A DNA stretch of 64,000 nucleotides from Nocardia arthritidis NBRC 100137 (GTDB lineage Bacteria > Actinomycetota > Actinomycetes > Mycobacteriales > Mycobacteriaceae). Below are positions 8,661 through 16,691 of the stretch, piece after piece; position 1 is the first letter of the stretch, and the number at the start of each line of letters is the position of its first letter. The notes beneath the pieces are model-generated. The model was not told the DNA's origin. It worked only from the letters and a program-made list of their open reading frames with translations, and searched no databases. Location of the stretch: the NCBI RefSeq assembly GCF_001612765.1, contig NZ_BDBB01000005.1, positions 1 through 64,000 of the forward strand. Reading direction: 5' to 3'. The translations under genes and the position numbers were made by a program.

Positions 8661-8866
8661 AGGAAACCGCTCCCGGATCGCCGCACCGACGCCGCCGCAT
8701 CCAGATCGAAACCGGTCCGCTGCGCCTGGACTACCAGGCGAGCGCCGAACAGGCCGAAAGCGTCGCACGCGCGCTGGCACAACGGTTCCCGGACATCACC
8801 GTAACTGTCGACGACAACCTGGACGACGACCTCCCACACCTCCCCTGCGCACGGCTGTGGGACTGA
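8657..8866 (+). CDS. Small hypothetical protein coupled to the preceding gene
   Basis: A 69-residue product starting at GTG that overlaps the previous TGA (GTGA), so the two are translationally coupled. The sequence has a basic N-terminus (HRRRRIQIETG), a predicted alpha-helix (ASAEQAESVARALAQRF) and a short beta strand DITVTVDD, followed by an acidic stretch. No family is recognised. With the 71-residue gene it makes a two-gene unit facing the XRE-TPR regulator. Confidence 0.65.
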   Translation: MKETAPGSPHRRRRIQIETGPLRLDYQASAEQAESVARALAQRFPDITVTVDDNLDDDLPHLPCARLWD

Positions 8867-8975
8867 ACGCTTCCCCGCCATTCATATTCCGAACCGGAAC
8901 GGAGAGTTCATCGGTGAAATCCGCTTACCCTCGAACAAGGCCGGATTCCTCCCGACCCGTGCTGACGGAGCGGCC

Positions 8976-9485
8976 ATGAATACAGATCCCGCCGCCGACC
9001 CGACACTCACCCGCTGCCAGCGCTACCGGCACGTCTACGGCCTGCCGAGTTACGTACACGAGGAAACGCGACGAATCACGCTGCGCGCAGGAGATGTAAG
9101 CGCGGTCACGGTACCCGAACAACTCGGCAGAATGGTCCACAGCGACCTCGCCAGGCAGTACTTGCTCGGCCCCGTCATCGCTCACGGCTCCGGCCGATGG
9201 ACGATCCTCGTCCGTCCCGACGAGACCCACCAGCTCGCCAACGACAGCGACATCTTCATCGCACTACTGCGCGCCCGCGCGACGATCGTCCCCGAGGGCG
9301 GCGAGATATTGCTGCCCTCGCCCGCTGACGAACGAACCGGATACCGCTGGTGGGTCGTCGCACCACGCGACGCGTTCCGCCCACACATCAGCACCGTCGT
9401 GCAGTCGATCATCATCTGTGCGGACCGAACTCCGCCCCATGACTATGGTTTTCAGGGACCAGATCGGCCGCGAGACCACTCGTAG
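8976..9485 (+). CDS. Hypothetical protein of 169 residues
   Basis: Starts with ATG at 8976 and is collinear with the two small genes upstream. The product has no signal peptide or membrane segment. It is rich in beta-strand-like runs: VTVPEQLGRMVHSDLARQYL, GRWTILVRPDE and YRWWVVAPRDAFRPHISTVV. The pattern of Trp/Val-rich strands separated by charged turns suggests a small globular domain of the kind accompanying XRE-TPR regulators in Nocardia. I do not recognise the family and assign no function. Confidence 0.6.
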   Translation: MNTDPAADPTLTRCQRYRHVYGLPSYVHEETRRITLRAGDVSAVTVPEQLGRMVHSDLARQYLLGPVIAHGSGRWTILVRPDETHQLANDSDIFIALLRARATIVPEGGEILLPSPADERTGYRWWVVAPRDAFRPHISTVVQSIIICADRTPPHDYGFQGPDRPRDHS

Positions 9486-9637
9486 CAATGATCACCGAGC
9501 TGCGCTCCCGGTCGATCGGCCGCCGCAAGGGCCAGAGTCTCCTGATCCGAACAAGCCGAATGCGATGGAACCGGAGCCCCCGTAAGTGCGTCATAGACTT
9601 CAGGGACAACTTTGACGGCCCGGATCGGGAGGCTTCG

Positions 9638-10180
9638 GTGGGACGACGGACAACGGCGACGGTTGCGGCGCTCGCTGGGGTGGCGCTGGTCGCTTCGGGG
9701 TGCGAATCGGGCACGGACGGGACTGCCACACCCAACACGGCGACCGACATCTCGGCGGCCACGGCCGCGCTGTGGGATCCGTGCACGCAGGTGCCGAACA
9801 GCACGTTGCAGCAGATCGGCGTCCGACTGGACACCAAAAGGTCGGGGGTTGCGGGTGTCGAGGAGCCCGGATGGAAGGTGTGTTCGTGGAACAACGATGA
9901 TTTCAACCTTGGAGTTTCCACGACAATCCACACAGTCGATGATTTCAAGGCCAAGCCGGACAACATTGACTTCTCCGACATCTCGATCGCCGGGCGCGAT
10001 GGTGTCCAGCATCGCAGAACGTCCGACCGGTTCAACGAGCTTTGCGATCTGATATTTCCAGCAAACTCTGGATCGTACGGAGTGACGATTTCCAATCGCG
10101 CGTCAGCAAAGAATCCTGCGGAGCCGTGCTCGAGCGCGCGGGCAGCGGCGGCAATTCTTGTACCGACGTTTCCACGCTGA
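9638..10180 (+). CDS. DUF3558-type lipoprotein
   Basis: A 180-residue exported lipoprotein. The GTG at 9638 has GGGAGG seven bases upstream and gives a short basic start (MGRRTT), a hydrophobic segment and the lipobox VASGC at residues 18-22. The mature part has the DUF3558 pattern: LWDPCTQVPNSTLQQIG, a conserved WKVCSW motif, and later RFNELCDLIF and EPCSSARAAAAIL, with paired cysteines. DUF3558 lipoproteins are abundant in Nocardia and mycobacteria (LprB/LprC-like) and often lie beside type VII secretion substrates, as here, where the next two genes follow within 15 bases. The function is unknown. Confidence 0.85.
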   Translation: MGRRTTATVAALAGVALVASGCESGTDGTATPNTATDISAATAALWDPCTQVPNSTLQQIGVRLDTKRSGVAGVEEPGWKVCSWNNDDFNLGVSTTIHTVDDFKAKPDNIDFSDISIAGRDGVQHRRTSDRFNELCDLIFPANSGSYGVTISNRASAKNPAEPCSSARAAAAILVPTFPR

Positions 10181-10195
10181 GCAGAGGGGCAGCCA

Positions 10196-10570
10196 GTGGC
10201 ATTGGGCGAAGACTTATCACGATGGCGGTATCTCGCTGGCGAGGCGGAGGCAGGTCGGCTATATCTCGATCAGTCAGTCGCACAGGCATGCCGTGACGCG
10301 TGCAACCGCCAGATCGACCTCTACAACCAGATTCGCGATGACCTGCAGTGGGTGAGCAAGGTGAGCGGCCTCGGCCGCTTCGACTGCTCCGACGAGCTAG
10401 CAAGGATGCTGGGCGCCAAGGCAGTCGGTGGCGACGGCGATGTGGACTCCGCCCTCAAAGAACACATCGAAGTACTGACCTTGATGCGTGATACGATCCA
10501 AATTTCCGTGGACCGCATCGGCGCGCAGGACGACTCCAACGCGCAAGACACGAGTAATCTGCTGAACTGA
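10196..10570 (+). CDS. Small alpha-helical protein of an ESX-associated operon
   Basis: A 124-residue protein starting at GTG 15 bases after the lipoprotein stop, with AGAGGGG upstream. It appears almost wholly helical: YLDQSVAQACRDACNRQIDL, IRDDLQWVSKVSGLGRFDCS and SALKEHIEVLTLMRDTIQIS. The length and helical hairpin resemble WXG100-like or EspC-like partners, but no W-x-G motif is present. Its tight linkage to a PPE-like gene downstream (14 bases) suggests that it is secreted or acts as a partner of that protein. This is inference from position. Confidence 0.65.
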   Translation: MALGEDLSRWRYLAGEAEAGRLYLDQSVAQACRDACNRQIDLYNQIRDDLQWVSKVSGLGRFDCSDELARMLGAKAVGGDGDVDSALKEHIEVLTLMRDTIQISVDRIGAQDDSNAQDTSNLLN

Positions 10571-10584
10571 CCGGGGGGATAATC

Positions 10585-11886
10585 ATGGGCCTGCCGTTCT
10601 TGGTAGCGATCGGCGCCGCGCTTTTCGAGCAGTCGAAATCGGGCCCGCCCGACAGCGGTTCGCGCGACGAGAGCCCCGACGCCGCCATCGCGCGCAACCG
10701 CATCGCTGAAATCATGCGCGCCGGAACCGATGTGCAGACCCAGTCGCCGAAAGTGCCGGAAAGCGCCTACAAGAACCCGGACGGCATCGACGATCTCTAT
10801 CAACGCGTGCAGGCGATGTCGATCACCGATGTCGTCGCGCTGCATCAACGGTGGGAGTCCATTCGCAATCGGCTCGAGCAGGGCTTGCAGAGCTTTGGCC
10901 CGGAGATCGGCAAGGCGATGGAAGGCAAGTGGGAGGGGGCGGCGGCGAAGGCCGCGGCGGACGGGATCAAGGAATACGTCGACAAATCCAGCGGACTGAT
11001 CAATTCGGTGCAGATCGTCGCCGAGAAGGTGAAGATCATCCGATCGGGCATCGAGGTCACCCGGCCTGCCGTGCAAGAAGCGCCGACCCATTCGTGGACC
11101 AGCAACGTCGCCAGTTGGGTGCCGGGCCCGACCTGGAAGTTGAACCAGCACCGCGACGACTCCGCGCACGATGCGTCCGTGAACGTCGTCAAGAACGTCT
11201 TCTACCCTGCCGTCCGGGAGGCCGACACCGGCGTTCCGCTGGTACCCAAGCCGTACAACCCGGTGCACAATTCGGGCGATCAGCTGTCCGCGCCGAACAA
11301 CGGCTGGCAGCCGTCGTCGTCCGGTACCGACGCCGCCGACAAAACCGCCACGCTGGACCCAGCACAGCTACCGGGCACAGACAACACCCCGGAAAGCACT
11401 GTAACGTCGAGCACGAATCCTGCTGCCGAGCAGAAGAATACGTCCGAGCAGACCACCACCACGCCCGCAGGCGCGAATCCGTCGACCCAACCGGCGAGCA
11501 CCAATCCCGGCACCGATCCATCACTGACCCGCCCCGGAACACCGAGTCCCGGATCCCCCGGCACACCCAGTCCGGGCACACCCAGTCCGGGCACACCCAG
11601 CCCGGGCGTCCCCGGCCTCGGCAATCCCGCGCCGGGTCGCAGCATCAGCGGTGTGCCCGGTGTTCCGGGCGGCGTTCCCGCCGCCGCGTCCGCGCGTCCT
11701 GGCACCGGTCGTCCGGGAACGAGCGGCACGCCGGGCATGATGGCACCAGGCGCTCGCGGCAAGGGCGACGACGACAAAGAGCACCAGACGAAGGACTACC
11801 TGATCAACCAGCACAATGGCGAGGAACTCACCGGCCTCGGCGCTGAGAACAGAGTGAAGTCCGTGCCACCGGTGATCGGCGAATGA
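10585..11886 (+). CDS. PPE/WXG-like type VII secretion substrate with Gly/Pro/Ser-rich tail
   Basis: A 433-residue protein. Residues about 50-170 are helical and carry the W-x-G signature in the hairpin GKAMEGKWEGAAAKAAADGI, as in WXG100/PPE-type substrates of ESX systems. Residues 200-400 are low complexity and disordered, with Pro/Gly/Thr/Ser runs including the perfect pentapeptide repeat GTPSP. The last 35 residues (KDYLINQHNGEELTGLG...) are charged and may fold on a target. The gene sits between a small helical protein and an EspG-like gene, the usual partner arrangement for PPE-type cargo. No catalytic domain is recognised. Translation starts at ATG with GGGGGG upstream. Confidence 0.75.
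   Translation: MGLPFLVAIGAALFEQSKSGPPDSGSRDESPDAAIARNRIAEIMRAGTDVQTQSPKVPESAYKNPDGIDDLYQRVQAMSITDVVALHQRWESIRNRLEQGLQSFGPEIGKAMEGKWEGAAAKAAADGIKEYVDKSSGLINSVQIVAEKVKIIRSGIEVTRPAVQEAPTHSWTSNVASWVPGPTWKLNQHRDDSAHDASVNVVKNVFYPAVREADTGVPLVPKPYNPVHNSGDQLSAPNNGWQPSSSGTDAADKTATLDPAQLPGTDNTPESTVTSSTNPAAEQKNTSEQTTTTPAGANPSTQPASTNPGTDPSLTRPGTPSPGSPGTPSPGTPSPGTPSPGVPGLGNPAPGRSISGVPGVPGGVPAAASARPGTGRPGTSGTPGMMAPGARGKGDDDKEHQTKDYLINQHNGEELTGLGAENRVKSVPPVIGE
11560..11604 (+). repeat. Three 15-bp tandem units encoding GTPSP
   Basis: GGCACACCCAGTCCG is repeated at 11560-11574 and 11575-11589, with a third copy at 11590-11604 that differs by one silent base. The repeat lies in the disordered tail of the PPE-like protein. 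Confidence 0.85.
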
Positions 11887-11956
11887 GCGAAGCCCGTATC
11901 GGCGCTACGCGAGAACACACGCCACGACCATGGTGCACGACGAAGGAGCCGGCTTC

Positions 11957-12718
11957 ATGAGCCGACGGGAATGGTCGTTCACCGCGCTCGGCTTCACGGT
12001 GCTGTGGCGGGCGGTCGAGCGCGACGTGCTGCCATACCCGTTGCAGTACCGATCCACCGCCGAGACCGTCGCCGATTACGAGTCGGAATGGAAATCCGAA
12101 GCCGCCGGACTGCACCGTCGCCTCGACGAGTCCCTGTACAGCGCACTTCGGGTGCTTGCCGAGCCCGAGGCACGCATCGAGATGGCGGGTTTCAGCGGGA
12201 AAGAGAAACTTCGCGTGCACGCGGCCGTGCATTATCGGCATGCGGTGCTACTCGTACAGGAGCCCACGTCGTCGCCGGATCGCGGTGGGGCCGTGCACAT
12301 GACACTGATCGATGCGGAGGGCGTGAGCCGTCGGGTCATCGACCACCTGCCCGACGCCACACGCGGCAACGGCCCCGGCATCGAGATCTCTCGGCACGAC
12401 CTCGATGCCGAAGACGAGGAACCGTACCGCATGGGCGCGCCGCCCCCGCCCCGCGCCCGAGCCGAGCAGTTCTTCGAACGCCCGCGCACCACCGTCGCCC
12501 ACGTCGCGGTGTACGCGGGCCCTGCCTGGGACAATCGCCCGGCACCCGCGCGCGGGTTCCACGTAATGGACTATCCCGACGGCCGCTATCTCGTCCGCAG
12601 CGGAACCACCATCAAAGCTGTCCCGGCCGACGCCACCGAAATTCGATCCCAACTCGACCGGGTCGTACACGCAACAGTCGCGGCCTTCCGCGAGGAAAAC
12701 GATCCCAGTTACACCTGA
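11957..12718 (+). CDS. EspG-like ESX secretion-associated chaperone
   Basis: A 253-residue protein of the EspG family (PF14011), cytosolic chaperones that bind PPE-type cargo and keep it soluble for the ESX translocon. The N-terminus REWSFTALGFTVLWRAVERD followed by LPYPLQYRSTAE is characteristic. Later blocks include VHAAVHYRHAVLLVQEPT and GFHVMDYPDGRYLVRSG, ending in a helix that may dimerise. The second ATG (11957) is preferred because GAAGGAG lies eight bases before it; an ATG at 11930 would add nine residues. It is downstream of the PPE-like gene and in the same direction. No ESX core component (EccB-E, MycP) is in the window, so it must serve a translocon elsewhere. Confidence 0.82.
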   Translation: MSRREWSFTALGFTVLWRAVERDVLPYPLQYRSTAETVADYESEWKSEAAGLHRRLDESLYSALRVLAEPEARIEMAGFSGKEKLRVHAAVHYRHAVLLVQEPTSSPDRGGAVHMTLIDAEGVSRRVIDHLPDATRGNGPGIEISRHDLDAEDEEPYRMGAPPPPRARAEQFFERPRTTVAHVAVYAGPAWDNRPAPARGFHVMDYPDGRYLVRSGTTIKAVPADATEIRSQLDRVVHATVAAFREENDPSYT

Positions 12719-12902
12719 CGCATCGGGAACCGTCCTCCACAGGTGCAACCGGAATCGAGCGACCGAAGAAATCAGCCAACGAGCCAGCCGGACTTCGACC
12801 AGGCCAATTCCCCGTCTATTCAGCAAAACCCCCAGCCCTGACGGCAGATAACGACTGATCCGCACCAGCACCGTCCTGCCACAGCGGTAGACGTTCGACG
12901 AC

Positions 12903-13697
12903 TCAGTCGAGCATGTTCAACACCACCGCCGAGAGCATCAGGGCGAACAAAGCGCCGAAGACGACCCAGCTGGTGCGGATCCAGTTGAGACCCGGCCACC
13001 TCGGCGGCTTCGGGGCGATTGCGCCCGGCAGAAGATAGAACGCTGGAGAGCGGTAGTAGACGGTCGTTCGGCATCCGGGGTCTACCGGCACGACGGTGTC
13101 CGCCGGACCCATATCGGAGTCCCACGCCCGGACGAAGAACCTGATGAGAAAGTGGACACCCCGTGTCAGAACCTCGATCCGGTAGAGCCCAGGTGCCACC
13201 GGGATGTAGGTGGGGCCCCAGGAGGCGTTCGGTATTTCGTTGCCGTTCACGTAAATGCGCGGCCCGGTGGACGCGTACACAGGGCCCGCGATCCACCATC
13301 GAAAGTAGGACGTGTCGACCACGATCCCGGTCTCGCCCGGTTCTGGCCGGTATGCGTCCACCGGGTGACGCTCGACGTTCTGGAAGAACCGAAGTCTCGG
13401 CCGGTCAACGGTATGGATCGGCGGCGGCACACGGTGAGTGACCCCGCCATACGAATGGGCCTCCGGCGCATACGGCTGCGGATGGAACGCGTTGTGCGGT
13501 AGTGGGCCACCGTTCCGATGCGGTGCTCCGTCGAAGCCTGCCTGTCCCGATTGCGCCGCCGTTCCTGAGCCCACTTGCCCGTATGGCAATGGACTACTCC
13601 AACCCGTCTGGCCCGGCTGGTGCAGAGCGCCTGCACCGGGTTGTCGAGGTTGCTGTGGGCCACCGAAGCCCGCATAAGGCGCGTGCTGATCGTTCAC
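12903..13697 (-). CDS. Pro/Gln-rich protein with C-terminal membrane anchor
   Basis: A 264-residue protein, last gene of a minus-strand operon that begins at 15591. Residues 1-85 are low complexity (Gly, Pro, Gln, His). Residues about 95-220 form a beta-rich domain (FRWWIAGPVYASTGPRIYVN, YIPVAPGLYRIEVLTRGVHF). Residues 238-263 are a membrane helix (WVVFGALFALMLSAVVLNML) with only one residue after it. This fits a tail-anchored protein with a cytoplasmic N-terminus. The position behind EspC-like and WXG-like genes suggests an accessory role in type VII export. The family is not recognised. Confidence 0.65.
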   Translation of the reverse strand: MNDQHAPYAGFGGPQQPRQPGAGALHQPGQTGWSSPLPYGQVGSGTAAQSGQAGFDGAPHRNGGPLPHNAFHPQPYAPEAHSYGGVTHRVPPPIHTVDRPRLRFFQNVERHPVDAYRPEPGETGIVVDTSYFRWWIAGPVYASTGPRIYVNGNEIPNASWGPTYIPVAPGLYRIEVLTRGVHFLIRFFVRAWDSDMGPADTVVPVDPGCRTTVYYRSPAFYLLPGAIAPKPPRWPGLNWIRTSWVVFGALFALMLSAVVLNMLD

Positions 13698-13766
13698 AGT
13701 GCTTGGATTCCCTTCGTTGATGATGCTGTTCGCAAAGATTGCCTTCGCGAAGCCGGATCCAGATCG

Positions 13767-14663
13767 TCAGCCCTTGGCGGGCTGGTTTTCCTTGCCCAGA
13801 AGGGCATAGATGACAGCGGCAACCGCCTGGGTGAGCGTCTGGACGTCCTTGAAGGCACTCGCCATGTCGAGCAGCAACTTCGAGATCTTCAAGCCATCGC
13901 GCCCGATCCTGGCGACCACCGCGGCGGCGACATGTGGCCCTGCCGCGCCGAGGGATGCCGCCAGTTCGAAGGTGTATCCGATCAGTGCTCCGGCCAGGCT
14001 GGTCAGGATGTCCTGCACCATCTTCCGGAACGCCTTGATGATCTTCGACACGGTATCCACGATCTCGCCGAGCGTGGCCGCTACCCCGCCCGCGCCAGCG
14101 ATCTGGTCGATGAGATCCGTCGCCCGGTTCCGGTAGGCGTCCCCCGCGCTCCCGGTCCACGTCGCGATGTCGGCCTCGAGACTCGACTGCCACGTCGTGC
14201 TCATGTCGGTCAGTTCTTTGGCGATAAGGTTCCAGCTCTCGGAATAGGCCCCCACCATCTTGTCGTTTCCGGCGAGCCCGTCCAGCACCTTGCGGTAGGG
14301 CTCGACGTGCGTGAGCATCCATCCGGCGATCTGATCACCCACGAATCCGAACGGGTCGAACACCGCGTCCGACACGGTCGCGCCGACCGCGATGCCGCCC
14401 GTGATCGAGTCGAATGTCTTGGCGTTGCGGAAGTTGGCGTAAGCCTCCCATGCGTCTCCGGCGATGGTGCCGGACAGAACCCCCGGCAGCTTGGTCTCTT
14501 CATCCCGCTTCAGACCGATGTCGTGCATCCAGAAGACCGTCTCCTGGAAGTACTCCTCCCGGTAATCGGTCCCCTCGGCGATCAGTGGATTGTTCTCGGG
14601 CTTCTTCCGATCGTCGAAACCAGGAGTGTTCTCGTTGAGCCAGTCGCCGATTCCCGTGCTCAC
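13767..14663 (-). CDS. WXG-like ESX substrate candidate (298 residues)
   Basis: Its ATG overlaps the EspC-like stop (ATGA), so it is coupled to it. Residues about 100-200 form long helices with the motif ADIATWTGSAGDAYRNRATD, a W-x-G-type turn as in WXG100 and LXG proteins. The preceding SYSESWNLIAKELTDMS-like helix would make the first arm of the hairpin. Residues 60-90 and 200-280 hold hydrophobic Ala/Gly-rich stretches (GGIAVGATVSDAVFDPFGFV, LTSLAGALIGYTFELAASLG) that may insert into membranes. No catalytic toxin domain is seen. Inference: an exported partner of the EspC-like protein, related in layout to EspA/EspE-type substrates. Confidence 0.65.
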   Translation of the reverse strand: MSTGIGDWLNENTPGFDDRKKPENNPLIAEGTDYREEYFQETVFWMHDIGLKRDEETKLPGVLSGTIAGDAWEAYANFRNAKTFDSITGGIAVGATVSDAVFDPFGFVGDQIAGWMLTHVEPYRKVLDGLAGNDKMVGAYSESWNLIAKELTDMSTTWQSSLEADIATWTGSAGDAYRNRATDLIDQIAGAGGVAATLGEIVDTVSKIIKAFRKMVQDILTSLAGALIGYTFELAASLGAAGPHVAAAVVARIGRDGLKISKLLLDMASAFKDVQTLTQAVAAVIYALLGKENQPAKG

Positions 14664-15013
14664 TTCGACCCTCCCGGTGCCTCGGCGATGGTCTCGCGCA
14701 ATTCGGTCACCGATCTGCCGAAGGCGCTGTCTTTGCCTTCGAATGCCGCTGCGACGGTGTCGAGTTTGTCCGGCAGCGCCGCGACGTGCTCCGCGAGCTT
14801 GCGAATCACGTCGATGGTGTTCCGATGCTTCGCGTCCAGCACAAGCTTCACAAATGGGCGGGGAATCTCACCGAAGCCGTCGTCGGCCGAACCCAGGTAG
14901 GCGGCCGCTTCGAGCGACAGGGTCAAGCTCTCCATGAGTTTCTGCAGCTTCGCGGCATGATTGCGCACTTCGTCGGGATCGACGGAGATGGCGTCAGGAT
15001 TGGTCACGGTCAC
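14660..15013 (-). CDS. EspC-like ESX secreted protein
   Basis: A 117-residue helical protein of the EspC type (PF10824). The start TVTNPDAISVDPDEVRNHAA followed by KLQKLMESLTLSLEAA and, near the end, ALPDKLDTVAAAFEGKDSAF match the family, which forms a helical hairpin and is exported by ESX systems in mycobacteria. Both ends overlap its neighbours by four bases (ATGA at 15010-15013 and 14660-14663), so YbaB-like, EspC-like and WXG-like proteins are made in a coupled series. The same order occurs again at 26484-28908, where the EspC-like domain is fused to a long C-terminal part. Confidence 0.75.
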   Translation of the reverse strand: MTVTNPDAISVDPDEVRNHAAKLQKLMESLTLSLEAAAYLGSADDGFGEIPRPFVKLVLDAKHRNTIDVIRKLAEHVAALPDKLDTVAAAFEGKDSAFGRSVTELRETIAEAPGGSK

Positions 15014-15591
15014 ACCAGCCAGGAGCGGTTGTAGTACTCGGTCTCCGGATCCGGTTCATCCGGGATGACTACCTGGTCGCGGTTTGGTTTGCGGCTTCGC
15101 GACGGAGGCGTCGCCTCCGAGGACGCCGGGCTCTGCGGCGCGGGGGAATGAGCCGGTGTCATGGATGGACTGTGGCCGGACGATGACGACGTCCGGTCTT
15201 CGAACGACGTGTCCGACTGCGGCTCTGGATCGGGGAAACGCTGGATGTATTGAGCGACGATCGCGACGCCCGCCTCGTCGTCACCAACGGTATTCCGCAC
15301 GAGTTCCATGACCTGTGTCCGCAACGCCGATTGCGCTTGCCGCAGGCACGACATGATCTCGGCGGACAACACCGCCGGGTCCAGACCGCGCGAACTCGGT
15401 GACAGATCGATCGCCGTCGGTGCGCCGCTGCTGTCCACAGTGACCCGGACCCGCCCATCTTTGCCGGACTCGGTGACGGTCAGCGCCTGCATCCGGCCTT
15501 CCAACTCCTGAAAACGTCCGGCCCGGCGCTCGAAGTCCGCCGCCATTCGCACCAAGTCATCCGCAGCATGGTGCACATCGAATTCGGTCAC
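15010..15591 (-). CDS. YbaB/EbfC-like protein with acidic/Ser-Pro tail
   Basis: A 193-residue protein. Residues 1-110 resemble the YbaB/EbfC fold: an N-terminal helix (FERRAGRFQELEGRMQALTV) and a beta-hairpin RVRVTVDSSGAPTAIDLSPS, then a long C-terminal helix (CLRQAQSALRTQVMELVRNT). YbaB proteins bind DNA as dimers, but in Nocardia such proteins are common in ESX effector operons. The C-terminal 70 residues are a Ser/Pro-rich disordered tail ending in a charged segment. The GTG at 15591 has GGGAGG five bases upstream. It is the first gene of the minus-strand operon 15591-12903. Confidence 0.72.
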   Translation of the reverse strand: MTEFDVHHAADDLVRMAADFERRAGRFQELEGRMQALTVTESGKDGRVRVTVDSSGAPTAIDLSPSSRGLDPAVLSAEIMSCLRQAQSALRTQVMELVRNTVGDDEAGVAIVAQYIQRFPDPEPQSDTSFEDRTSSSSGHSPSMTPAHSPAPQSPASSEATPPSRSRKPNRDQVVIPDEPDPETEYYNRSWLV

Positions 15592-15923
15592 CAACACCTC
15601 CCACTTCGCATTCGCCTGTTCGCGCTTCTTACATCGACACTGACGCAGGAGGCCGCCGATCGGTTCCATCGGAGTTCGCGCCCCTCGGATCGGTGATCGA
15701 TCGGGGTGCGGGCCGAGCGCCCGGAATCGCCCCTGTGCCAATCCAGATGCACGCCGCCACCGACCCGCAATGCTGCTGTCGCACAACACTATCGGGCAGG
15801 TTGCGATTCAGTGCACGACCGGAGCGGCCGGGCGAAACCGGTCGACCACTCGTCGATGCTGGTGACGCCGGTACTCCCCGCCAGTGACAACAAGCACACG
15901 AAAGGCACACCTACCCTTGCCAT
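15592..15923. other. 332-bp divergent intergenic region
   Basis: It separates the YbaB-like operon (minus strand) from the membrane-anchored gene at 15924 (plus strand) and should hold promoters for both. No supported gene or clear operator was identified. Confidence 0.35.
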
Positions 15924-16676
15924 ATGCCTCGCTGGAGTACGCACAGTGGGAAGTCGGCGCGAGTAGGCCGGCTCGCACGGCTTGGGGGAGATCCCGAAAC
16001 ACTCTCGGCGACAACTATTTCGATGGCGAGAACGAGATCGAACTCCACTGCTTCGAGCGGGTCGCGGCCACGTGTCGACAGCGAAGCCTCGCGTCCGGTC
16101 CGGTCCGGAGTGCATCCGGGTGCGCTCGCGCCGCGGTCCGAAACCGTCTCTCGAACTATGGCAATGGGAATGCCACCGCTGCCGCCACGACGTGGGGACG
16201 ACGAACCGCATCGGCTGCAGAACACGGGAGCGGCCGCATTCGTCGGGCTCTGCATCGGCGTGGTGATCTTGGTGGTGTCGGGGTGTCTATTCGTCGGCGG
16301 CCCAGCGGAAAAGGCCGCGTCATCGACGACGACACCGGTCCGCACCAGCGCCCCGAGCACCTCGCAGCCTTCGTCCACCGTGCGCGCGACGACACCTTCG
16401 GTCGCCGCTCCTCCTGCCGGCCGCTCGGGCATCGGGATCACGTTCGGGAAGGTCACCGCCAACGACGGCACGACCATAGTGGTGCGCAACGCGTTCACCA
16501 GCAACAGCGTCAAGGTCCGTACCGACACCGGCACCAAGGTGCATGTCCTGCTCGCCAAGCGGGCGACCGAGATACGCGTGGGCGCCCTGGTCGGCGTCTA
16601 CGGGCGGCAATATCCCGATGGTGTGATAGTGGCCGAGGTCATCACCGGGATCTCGATCGGCACTCTGCCCAAGTGA
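15924..16676 (+). CDS. Membrane-anchored protein with small beta-barrel domain
   Basis: Up to 250 residues, but the start is uncertain. The part clearly coding begins around residue 78 (MAMGMPPLPPRRGDDEPHRL), followed by one membrane helix (AAAFVGLCIGVVILVVSGCL), a Thr/Ser/Pro linker, and a C-terminal domain of about 75 residues. That domain has the pattern FGKVTANDGTTIVVRNAF, VRTDTGTKVHV and VGALVGVYGRQYPDGVIVAE, the repeating strands of DUF5666-like OB-fold domains. The first 77 residues lack recognisable structure, so an ATG at about 16158 is a likely alternative start. The domain faces the outside of the membrane. Its function is unknown. Confidence 0.6.
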   Translation: MPRWSTHSGKSARVGRLARLGGDPETLSATTISMARTRSNSTASSGSRPRVDSEASRPVRSGVHPGALAPRSETVSRTMAMGMPPLPPRRGDDEPHRLQNTGAAAFVGLCIGVVILVVSGCLFVGGPAEKAASSTTTPVRTSAPSTSQPSSTVRATTPSVAAPPAGRSGIGITFGKVTANDGTTIVVRNAFTSNSVKVRTDTGTKVHVLLAKRATEIRVGALVGVYGRQYPDGVIVAEVITGISIGTLPK

Positions 16677-16691
16677 TTTCGGCTCGCCCTG

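Noticed and set aside
11560..11604. Short tandem repeat as a CRISPR-like array
   Set aside because: Units are 15 bp without spacers and lie in frame inside a coding region.
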